Below are positions 9,258-18,124 of a stretch of 64,000 bases of DNA, one piece after another. The notes below the pieces were generated by a model. The model ran no database searches. It had not been told where the DNA came from and saw only the letters and a list, made by a program, of their open reading frames with translations. Source of the DNA: Acanthamoeba sp. SK_2022b (taxonomy: Eukaryota; Discosea; Longamoebia; Acanthamoebidae). Both the position numbers and the translations under genes were made by a program. The stretch is taken from positions 1 through 64,000 of the forward strand of contig JANDJZ010000067.1 of assembly GCA_027943245.1 (NCBI GenBank). Direction: 5' to 3'. Positions within the stretch are counted from its first letter, which is position 1. Every line of letters starts with the position of its first letter.

Positions 9258-12200
9258 TTAGACAACAACGCCTTCTGGCGGTTCGGCCAACCGCTCGACC
9301 ATGGCGGTCAGCTTGTGCACCACGTTGAGCATGGGCGGCCTCTTCTCTGGCTTTTCGTGCCAGCAGCGCTTCATCAGCTTAACGTACGCGAGCGGGGCGT
9401 CGCCGGGAATGTCGGGGCGTCGGTTCTCCAGCGTCCTGAGGGTGACGTTGACGAGGCTCTCGTCTGCGTACGGCATCTTGCCGGTGAGCACCTCCCACAT
9501 CACGAAGCCGAACGAGTACACGTCCGACTTCTCCGTGTAGGGCTGCCCTTGGATGACCTCGGGGGCGATGTACGCCGAGCTCGCCGATCGCGTCATGGTG
9601 GCGTTCCTGTCCTTGATGCTGGCGAGCCCATAGTCGCCCACCTTGACGGCCCAACTCTCATCGACCAGGAGATTGGATGACTGAATTTCATATAAGATTG
9701 ATTAGCGAGGTTAAATACAGATATGGATATAGATATGGATAATATAGGTGACTATAGATATGGATAATATAAATTAATTTATTAATTATTATATCAAAAT
9801 AAAATTGTTGAATCTTGCTGGGGAGGAGCATCGCGATCATACCTTGATGTTGCGGTGGAGGACGCCGGGCTTGCCCTCCTGAGAGTGAAGGTAGGCGATG
9901 CCGGACGCGGCGTCCTGCAGCATGGCCAGCTTGCGGACCCAGGGGATGCGCAGGGACTTGTGCCTGAGGAGCGCCGAGAGGCTGCCGCGGTGCACGTACT
10001 CGGTCACGATGGCGATGTGCGGGCTCGCCAGGGAGGCGCCGATGAAGGTGACCAGGTTCGGGTGGTGGAGCATCGACAGCACGGCCACCTCGGAGCGCAT
10101 CGAGAGAAGGGCCTGCTCCCCCATCTTCTGGTAGTGGAGCACCTTGTAGGCGACGTCCAGATTCTTCCACCGGCCCCGGTAGACCGTCCCGTAGCTGCCG
10201 CTCCCCAGCGGCCGGCAGTCCTCCGTCGACAGGTGCGAGATGTCGATCACCCAGCTGCACATGTCCGACGACCCAAGCCTCTCGGTCTGCGGGACGATTG
10301 GTTCATCATCATCGTCGTCGTCGTCACCTTCGGCCACATCGGCGTCATCGTCGTCGAGGTTTCCGTCGCTTCCTTCCCTGCCGTTCGACGTTCTCACTTC
10401 GTCTTGATCGTCGTCGTCATCGTCATCGTCTTGGTCATCGCTGTAGTCGAGGTCGTCGGACAGCGCGTCCGCACCGTCGGTGGGGAAGCGCGAGTCGAGG
10501 CCCGGAATCTTGACGTCGTAGAGCCGGATGCGCTTCCACCCGACCACCGGCCGGTCCGAAATGGCGCACAGCCACTTGGCGTCGATCTCCCGGCGCACGA
10601 CGCCCGAGGCCAGCACCTGGCCGCCCTTGGCGCAGGCGGCGGCCTTCATGGCCACCTTCAAGGCCGGACCGTCGTAGGCGAAGCGGTGCGCCGCCGGCTC
10701 CTTGCCGAGCTGGAGCACGCCCGAGTGCACGCCCATTCGCACGCGGAGGCCCCTATGCTGGACGTGATCGTCGGGCGTCCGCTCTATCGCAGCCCTCGGA
10801 TGCGTGAGCAGGGCCGACGGCCAGTTGAGCGCCAGGAGCGTGTGCTGCACGTCGGTGCACCACCGGATGGCCTGCTCCGAGGCCGCGAAGATGACGCACA
10901 GCGAGCCCTGCGGCAGCGCCGGGCCGACGGGCTCGTAGCCCTCGTGCACGTCGGCGAGATGTCTCATCTCCCGAACGCACATGGCGATGGCCTCCATGGT
11001 CTCCCGCGGCGCGTAGGCCCAGAGCTCGTCGACGCGGTAGATGTCGGCGACGACTATCCACACCGCGCTGCCGTCCCGCCCCGGAGGGCCCTTGCGGGCA
11101 GCGGCGGAGCTCAGGCCCTCGGCGCTGTCGCTCGCTCCCCCGTGCCTCCATCCGCTCGCGGCCCCAAGCGTGCGCGACGAGTCCCCTAACAGCGAGAGGC
11201 TGTCGGTGTAGCCGAGGCTTCGCTGGTGGTGGTGGTGGTGGTGGTGGTGGTGGTGGGCTGGCTCGCCCGAGGCGAGGTGAGCGTGGTCGGGCCCCGACGA
11301 CACGGCCGAGCTCGAAGAGGCCGAGCCCGAGGCCGATCCGCCCGACTTCTTGCCGACCATCAGCGTGGGGTCGCCGCCGGCCATGTTCATGATGCGGGTC
11401 ATGACCTCGAGGAAGGTGGGCCGCATGGTGGGGTCGGCGTGCCAGCACTGGCGCATGAGGGAGACATAGTCTCCCCTGGGCGTGCCGGCCGGCTCCTCGG
11501 GCCGGTAGGCGGCGGGGCGGTTCCCGTCGCGGATGACCGAGACGGCGATGGCGGCGGGGCTCATGCCGTAGTAGGGCTGCGCGCGCTCCCGGACCTCCCA
11601 CATGACGATGCCAAAGGCGTACACGTCGGCCAGCGCGTAGTCGAAGCTCTGCGAGTCGGTGAGCACCTCCGGGGCCATCCACTGGATGCTGCCCTGGAAG
11701 CCGCCGGCGCCGCCGCGGTTTCGGCCGCGCTTGATCTCCTGGCGGAACTTGGTGAGGCCAAAGTCGCTCACCTTGATGTTCCACTTGTTGTCGAGCAGCA
11801 GGTTGAGCGACTTGAGGTCGCAGTGCACCACGCCCGACGAGTGGAGGAAGTGCATGCCCTTGGCCGCCTGGTACATCATCTTGAGCGCCAGCTGGAACGG
11901 GATGTCCTGCACCAGCTCGTTGTGTATCAGGTCGAACCTACACAAGCAAATAATTAAATAAATAAATAAATAAACAAAATGGTTAGCAGGCAGACCACGA
12001 GAACAGAGCAAAGAGAAGAGTGCGGGCTGATTTTGAGAGGGGGGGAGAGGTACAGGGAGCCGAGGGCCATGATCTCCATGATGATGCACAGCTTGGGAGG
12101 CTTGGTGCAGGCGCCCATGAAGAGCACGCAGTTGGGATGCCGCAGTCGGGACATGATGGCGGCCTCCTCGATGAAGCTCTGCCTGCCCTCGGGCGATTCC

Positions 12201-14797
12201 ATGACCTTGACGGCCACCTCGGTTCCCTTCCACTTGCCCCTGAAGACCTCGCCGAAGCCGCCCTTGCCCAGGATGTCGCCGATCTCGATGTCGTCAAAGT
12301 TGACCTCCCACTCGTAGTGGAGCGTGCGCGAGCGAGCGCGCAGGACGAGCAGCACGATGACGAGGACCAGGAAGGCGATCAGGGCGCTCACGGGGAGCAC
12401 GATCGCGAGGGACAGCACGACGGCGTCGTTGCCGCTCCCGTCGCTCGACTGGACCGACCGCTGGGCGCAGAACTTCCCCTCCCAGCCGGGATTGCACGCG
12501 CACTGGCCCAGCCCATTGGCGCCCTTGCCCGACTGGCAGTCGCCGTTGCCCGAGCACAGGTTGCTCCCCGAGCCCTGAAAGCAGTCGTGGAACTCGCTGA
12601 CGTAGCGGCCGTCGACCTGGACCGACACCAGGGCCGAGAGCACGGTCGGCCACAGTATGTCGATCTGGCTGGCCGGGGTGATGCCGATGCTGCTCGCCGT
12701 GGCGATGCCGGCCGGGTCCGTCTGGGTCCAGTACACCCACGACACGATGGCCCGCGTGTTGTAGTAGTCGCTGGTCAAGTTGCCGGCGGCGTTGGCGCTG
12801 CCCGAGGCCCGCCTGGCCAACGTGCTCAATGATGACGGGAACTGATCCTGGTCTTCGGGCGGCTGGCTGGTCGAGTTGCCGTACATGAGGATAAAGGCAA
12901 AGTTGACCATCGGCCAGCTCCAGGGGCCCTTGCCGATGGCGTAGGAGCTCTCGTTGGGGTCCGCGTTGATGCCGTTGTTCTCGATGATGGTCGCCACGAT
13001 GCCGCTGTCGTTGGAGCGCACGACGTTGCCGTGGTCGTTGAGGATGACGGCCTCGTGCAGGCCGCGCTGCTCGAACATGTCGAACTTGCTGCCGTAGCCG
13101 AGCGAGTACTTGGTCGTCTTGACCGTGGGGATGGTCTGGTCCTTGGGGACCTGCTTGGCCCGCGAGGTGTTGGCCACCGGGTAGTTGGCGTAGAGGCCCA
13201 CGCCCACCTGGCCGGCGAACTCGCTGTCGGTGGCTGCGAGGGCGCGCGTGAAGGTCCCGGTCCAGATGGTGTTGCTGTCCTTGTAGACGACGACGATCTC
13301 CTCGTGCGGCAGCGGCAGGCCGCTGTTGATGGCGGCGATGGACGGGTCGTCCCAGTAGACGGTGCGGTTCATGAAGATGTCGGCCAGGATCTGCATCGTG
13401 AGCACGAGCTCCGAGTCGCCCAGCTCGGGCAGGTTGTAGACCACGACCACGGCGTAGGTGATCACGGGGATGGCGATGAGCCCGGGGCTCTGGGCGAGCT
13501 CGTCCGGGGCGAGCTTGAGGTTGCTGGCGCCAAAGTCGACGTCGTGCGCCGTGACCTGGCGGTGGGCCTCGGCCGCGGTCGCCGTGACGTATTTGATGCG
13601 GACGTCGGTCGAGGACTGCGTCTTCCGGTAGGCGTCGGTCCACGTCGGGTAGATCGGGGTGCTCGATCCGGAGCCCATCACCACGGTGATCGAGAGCGAG
13701 GGCTCTCCCTTGCACGTGACCTTGCCCATGTAGCCCGCGAGCTCGTTCTTGAACTTGTTGGGGATGCTCGAGTAGCCCAGCTGGCTCTGGCGCGTCGCCA
13801 TGCGGTCGTTGAGCTGAAACCACACCAGCATCTCGAGCAGCTCCTGCGTGTAGAGGCAGTCCACGCGCTCCTGGACTCGCGGGACCAGCACGTAGACGAA
13901 CGAGCACAGCGGCCACGAGCCCGCCCCCCGCGCCACCGTGATGTTGACCTGGAACGTGGAGATGTTGGAGATGTAGGGCGCGTAGTCGAGCACGGCGCTG
14001 GCGATGGAGTCTGACGTGGGGGGCGACCTCAGCGTCTTGCCGGCCGGGTTGACGAGGGCGAACGTGGGGAGCGCCGAGCTGTTGGCCACCGTGGAGCCCA
14101 CGACGGCGATGCACGCGCTGCAGTTCTTGAGATGCCCCGTCACCCCGGCCGACTTGGCGACCCGGACCACGTTCGCGGCCGGGGGCATTGCTGACCCCGA
14201 CACGAAGTCGAGGGACAGGCTCGCGGCGTAGCGGCTGGCGAGGTCGTCCATGACGAGGTTCTCCGACACCGGGCTGTCCCGCACGATGATCTGGATGGGC
14301 GCCGAGGGGAGCCGGCCCTCCTGCGTCGGGTTGAGGGCGACGATGGCCGGGTCGTCCCACGCGGTGATGTTGCCGAGCCAAATGCGCACGAGGGCGGGCA
14401 TGTCGAGCACGAGGGACTGGTTGAGCGTGCTGTTGAGTTGGGCGCCAAAGGCCACCACGTAGGCCGTGGTGGTGAGCGGCATCTGCACGAACGAGCTGTG
14501 GTTGAGCAGGTGCAGCGGGACCACCGAGCCTGCGATGGCAAAGTCGAGCGAGCCCTGCGCGGAGGCCTCGATAGCCCGCGTCTCCCGGGCCTCCGTGTAG
14601 CCGACGAAGAGGCTGTCCTTGGCGTAGGTGTAGTCACTGGCGAGCTCCAGCAGCAGCTTCGCGGCCTCTGGAGATCCCTCGCCCACGAGATTCCGCCCGA
14701 GCGAGGGACAAGGAGCGCCCAAGATAATCAATAAGAAGATGATGCACATGAGGACGAGGGGGCAGTGACGCAGCTGCCGCTGGTGGTCACTCCTCAT
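9258..14797 (-). CDS. Receptor kinase: PstS-like ectodomain, EGF-like, TM, kinase, cyclase-like, kinase
   Basis: Three exons (14797-12054, 11937-9843, 9680-9258) join in frame to 1753 residues. An N-terminal hydrophobic signal is followed by two periplasmic phosphate-binding-like modules (IWLGNITAWDDPAIVALNP near residue 140; VVMGSGSSTPIYPTW and DIFMNRTVYWDDPSIAAIN further on). Next come a cysteine-rich EGF-like stretch and a membrane span near residues 783-808. Kinase 1 (about 832-1090) has GKGGFGEVFRG, VAVKVM, HCDLKSLNLLL and VSDFGLT and appears active. A linker with a poly-His run and a very acidic segment flank a class III cyclase-like domain (about 1195-1365). Kinase 2 (about 1487-1740) has GSGSYGTVYRG and an APE motif but reads HRN instead of HRD, and DYG instead of DFG. 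This layout fits the large Acanthamoeba sensor-kinase expansion. The ligand is unknown. It diverges from the sulfatase gene. Confidence 0.9.
9681..9842 (-). other. AT-rich intron of the receptor kinase
   Basis: The donor at 9842-9841 (GTATG) and acceptor at 9682-9681 (AG) restore kinase 2 from NIK to SSNLLVDE in phase 0. The intron holds a GATATG/ATAT-type AT-rich tract unlike the flanking exons. Confidence 0.85.
11223..11256. repeat. (GGT)n tract encoding poly-histidine on the minus strand
   Basis: About eleven GTG/CAC triplets encode an uninterrupted histidine run near residue 1143 of the receptor kinase, in the linker after kinase 1. Confidence 0.9.
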
Positions 14798-15247
14798 GTT
14801 TGTGTGATGTACGACCCGCCCCTATGGATGGAGAGATGAGATGGAGGACCCTAAGGGCATTTTTTTTTTCAAACAAAAATAAGAACGGGGAGCACGTACA
14901 GCGCACGAGCGGTATCACCCATGCACCCCCAGCTCACCTCTTGTTTTTCTTGTTTGTTTGTTGCCCTTCGCTGGGCGGGTAATAAGTATAAAATGTGTGG
15001 CAGCTCCGCAATTGTCCGGCCCCGCGGGTTGCACGCTTTCCGGGCGACCACGCTCCCGATTGGTGGCAGTGCTCCATTTTTATCCGATTTTAATCCAGCT
15101 CCTTGATCTCGGGCCAATTGCATTGCGACCATACGTGGCATTCGTGGAACCGCATTTTTTCCATACCGAAATAATTGAATTAAATAATCGGGAAAAAAAG
15201 TACTTGCTCGTCTTTCTTTTGGCAGCGAGAGGGAAGCGGGGCGGGTC
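14798..15247. promoter_or_regulatory. Shared divergent promoter region
   Basis: This 450-nt spacer lies between the start codons of the minus-strand receptor kinase and the plus-strand sulfatase. It is much more AT-rich than the flanking exons (poly-T near 14861-14875; AT-rich 15140-15210). No RNA gene or ORF is supported. A bidirectional promoter is inferred from the arrangement. Confidence 0.5.
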
Positions 15248-16864
15248 ATGGGTGAAGGTGTGTCGGCTGGGCTACGGCCAGCCCCTCGAGGGCTGCTGTT
15301 GCTGACCGTGCTTGTTCTTCTCGCCTGCTGCGTCGTTACCGCTCTCACGGCGGCAGTCGACAATGAGGCCCCCAGCGCCCTGTGGACAGCAGCGACCAGG
15401 ACGGCGCGTTCGATGCCGCACCGGAAGAACGTCATCTTCATCGTCGTTGACGACCAGGACTCGCTTCTGGGCTCCATCGACTACATGCCCATCGTGAAGG
15501 ACAAGCTGGGAGGAGGGGGGCTGACGCTCAATAAGCTCTACGTGCCGGACTCGCTGTGCTGCCCGTCCCGCACCAGCATCTTCACGGGCATGTACTGCTC
15601 CAACCACAAGATCTACGAGAACTACCCGCCCAACGGCGGCTTCCAGAAGTTTGTGGCGCTCGGGCACGACCAAAGGAGCCTCGGACCGTGGATGAAGGCC
15701 AAAGGCTACGCGACGGCTCTCGTGGGCAAGTACATCAACCACTACTACGCGGAGAACACCTCCTACGTGGGGCCCGGCTGGGACGAGTGGTTCGCCATCA
15801 CGTCGGACGACGAGCACAGCTTCTACAACACGATCTACAGCGACAACGGCGTCGAGCTGGATGCCGCCGGCACCTACCAGACCGACCTCATCGGATCCAG
15901 GACGTGCAAGTTCATCGAGGACCACGCCTCGGAGCCTTTCTTCATCTACGTGGCGCCCGAGGCCCCGCACTCGCCCGCCACGCCCGCCCTCCGGCACGAG
16001 CACCTCTACCCGGACCTCAAGAACCCGACCGTGCGGGCCTACAACGAGTCCGAGGAGACCATGCGCCTGAAGCCCGTGTGGCTCAAGGACCTGCCCATCA
16101 TCGACGAGGCGCGGGTGCTCGCCTTCGACCAGCGCTACCGCAAGCGCGTACTCTCTCTGCTGGCGGTGGACGAGATGGTGGGCACCATCGTCGACAAGCT
16201 GGACGCTCTGGGCATCCTCGACGACACCTACATCATCTACACCTCGGACAACGGCTTCCACCAGGGACAGCACCGCCTGACCAACGGCAAGCGCCAGGCC
16301 TACGAGGAGGACATCCTCGTGCCCGGCTACATCCGTGGGCCGAGCATGACGCCCGGCGCCATCACCGACAACATGATCTCCATGATCGACCTCACCGCCA
16401 CCATGCTCGAGATCGCCGGCTATCGCGAGCTCCCGGCCACCGTCGACGGCATCTCGCAGCTCTCCATGCTCCGCAAGTGCCGCAAGGGCGTGCCCGACCC
16501 GTGGCGCTACGAGGACGAGGACAAGTACGACGAGGCTTCAGCCCTGCACGACCCCAAGGCCCTGCGCGAGTACATGTACATCTTTGCCAACCACAGCGTC
16601 GGCGGAGGCGACACGTCGCGCCGCAACCTCTACGACGGCGTGCGCTACGTCGCGCAGGGCAGGCACGCCAGGCAGCCCATGGACTCTCTCTACGTCGAAT
16701 GGTACAACGGCGAATGTGAGTACTACGACCTCGCCGCCGATCCCTACCAGTTGGACAACCGATGCAACGACACATCGGTGGCCGACCAAAAGGGGAGGCT
16801 GGAGGACTTGCTTGTCCAACTCCGTTCCTGCGCGGGCAAGGAGTGCCGCAAACTGGTCAAATGA
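15248..16864 (+). CDS. Secreted/lysosomal sulfatase (N-acetylglucosamine-6-sulfatase or arylsulfatase type)
   Basis: This is a single uninterrupted frame of 538 residues. An N-terminal hydrophobic segment (LLLLTVLVLLACCVVTAL) acts as a signal peptide. The mature part opens with NVIFIVVDDQDSLLG, the metal-binding Asp pair of sulfatases. It then has the formylglycine signature LCCPSRTSIFTG, in which the first Cys of C-x-P-S-R is oxidised to formylglycine. GKYINHY, APEAPHSPA and YTSDNGFHQGQHR supply further active-site residues. The CCPSR form and the order of blocks resemble GNS-type glucosamine-6-sulfatases and some arylsulfatases. It hydrolyses sulfate esters, probably in the digestive vacuole or outside the cell. 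The exact substrate cannot be told. The lack of introns is unusual for this window. Confidence 0.9.
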   Translation: MGEGVSAGLRPAPRGLLLLTVLVLLACCVVTALTAAVDNEAPSALWTAATRTARSMPHRKNVIFIVVDDQDSLLGSIDYMPIVKDKLGGGGLTLNKLYVPDSLCCPSRTSIFTGMYCSNHKIYENYPPNGGFQKFVALGHDQRSLGPWMKAKGYATALVGKYINHYYAENTSYVGPGWDEWFAITSDDEHSFYNTIYSDNGVELDAAGTYQTDLIGSRTCKFIEDHASEPFFIYVAPEAPHSPATPALRHEHLYPDLKNPTVRAYNESEETMRLKPVWLKDLPIIDEARVLAFDQRYRKRVLSLLAVDEMVGTIVDKLDALGILDDTYIIYTSDNGFHQGQHRLTNGKRQAYEEDILVPGYIRGPSMTPGAITDNMISMIDLTATMLEIAGYRELPATVDGISQLSMLRKCRKGVPDPWRYEDEDKYDEASALHDPKALREYMYIFANHSVGGGDTSRRNLYDGVRYVAQGRHARQPMDSLYVEWYNGECEYYDLAADPYQLDNRCNDTSVADQKGRLEDLLVQLRSCAGKECRKLVK

Positions 16865-17272
16865 CCACCACCTATCCAATAATCTATGCCTGCTGATCAA
16901 TCCCTTTGTTTTCGGCCGAAGTCGCTAGACCTAGACCCAGTTCATCAAGATAGGCGCTCTAAAACGTTCGGGGTTACAGCGCCAGCCGCCCGGGCACTGG
17001 GCACGCGCTCCGCAAAATTATGTCGACATGCAAAACATTTTCCACTTCGTCCCCTGCTCTCTGTTCCACACAGGCAAATGGACCAGCCAGAGCGCAGCCC
17101 AGACTGGTTCGCGGGGATTGTAGTACTTCCTCCGTGGGGTGGTGTGGTTAGCTGCGCGACGTTCCGCGTGCTGGCGCAGCGGGAAAAAGCTCATTGCCTT
17201 CCCTTTTTGCAGCTCGCAGACGTTGATTCGTTGCCAGAGGGTAAGGTACAAGTGGTGCAGACCGGCGAAGGG
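16865..17272. other. Intergenic stretch downstream of the sulfatase
   Basis: The first tens of bases are likely the sulfatase 3' UTR. A plus-strand frame is open through the region, but it begins four bases after the sulfatase stop region and shows no similarity, so I treat it as non-coding or 5' flank. Confidence 0.4.
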
Positions 17273-18067
17273 ATGATGTCTGCCATAAGCACGCAGACAG
17301 CGGAACTGCAGAGCACGCAAAGCTCCAGTGACAACGGGCCCCGGGGCAGGACCACCAACCGGAGAGCGAAAAAAGACAGACCCACCACCATGGCAACCGC
17401 GCCTTACCGCCAAATCGCGCCCAAACCTTCTGTGCCTCCTCGCGCAGCGCCGAGTGCACCCCTATTCACACGCACAGGCCCTTTGGCTTCAACTTCGAAT
17501 TCGGCTTCTTGTGCTTTGGCTACAGTTTCTTCGGTTTGTGTTTCTCGCGCTTCAACGCCACATTCTACTTCGGCTCCGACCCCGGCTTTGGCGACACCAC
17601 CTGCGTCTCTGATGGAATCTGGTTGTCACCCGAAGCTCTTTTGTGCGGACGGCAGGTGGCGTCTCTCGCTCCAGATAGCGGAGGCCGACGAACTCTCCGT
17701 CACCGTCAATGGAGAGAACAAGAACTACGAACTCGACGCGTGGGGCGCAAGCGTGATCGGCTTCGATTCGATCGCCGCCATTTGTGCGGAGACTTACAGG
17801 ACGCTCAAAGTGGAGGTACAATTCAAGAGAGGCGCACACACCTACAGGCAGAAACTCTCATTTGGCTTTAGGCGAACGCCTGCTCCTCTTCGCGGTACAA
17901 TTGCTGCCTCCCACCACCAACAAAACACAACCGAATCTTGGAAGTTGGTCAAGGTGGAACGTACGTCCTGCCCTTCTGCTCAAGCATTTGCGTGTCAGTT
18001 GCAGGGTCGGCGGAGCCTACAGACCCTCCCTTCGGCCACCTGGGTTCGGGCGACATGTTTCCAGTAG
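17273..18067 (+). CDS. Hypothetical protein; possible N-terminal part of the next gene
   Basis: The plus-strand frame from the ATG at 17273 is open to 18067. The first 110 residues are Ser/Thr/Ala/Pro-rich and low in complexity. The part near 17640-17870 (CADGRWRLSLQIAEADELS, VIGFDSIAAICAETYRTLKV, TYRQKLSFGF) looks like a folded beta-rich domain. The frame may be interrupted by an unrecognised intron and join the zinc-finger/kinase gene that starts just downstream. An alternative frame at 17470-17620 is very rich in Phe and Gly and was not preferred. No family is recognised. Confidence 0.35.
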   Translation: MMSAISTQTAELQSTQSSSDNGPRGRTTNRRAKKDRPTTMATAPYRQIAPKPSVPPRAAPSAPLFTRTGPLASTSNSASCALATVSSVCVSRASTPHSTSAPTPALATPPASLMESGCHPKLFCADGRWRLSLQIAEADELSVTVNGENKNYELDAWGASVIGFDSIAAICAETYRTLKVEVQFKRGAHTYRQKLSFGFRRTPAPLRGTIAASHHQQNTTESWKLVKVERTSCPSAQAFACQLQGRRSLQTLPSATWVRATCFQ

Positions 18068-18124
18068 CTCTAGGACAGGTTAATCTGATGTTCTTCGTGT
18101 GGTCCCTGTGCTTGCAAGGGAGGC

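Noticed and set aside
9855..11189. 444-codon plus-strand ORF opposite the receptor kinase
   Set aside because: It is antisense to the cyclase-like and kinase 2 exons, with low-complexity Val/Arg/His composition and no motif.
13031..14014. 327-codon plus-strand ORF opposite the receptor ectodomain
   Set aside because: It is a shadow of the coding strand with no recognisable features.
12294..14381. 695-codon minus-strand ORF in an alternative frame of the receptor kinase
   Set aside because: It is out of frame with clear PstS-like and kinase motifs and is Arg/His/Pro-rich like a shadow frame.
15272..16273. 333-codon minus-strand ORF opposite the sulfatase
   Set aside because: It is an antisense shadow; the plus strand carries the intact sulfatase signature.
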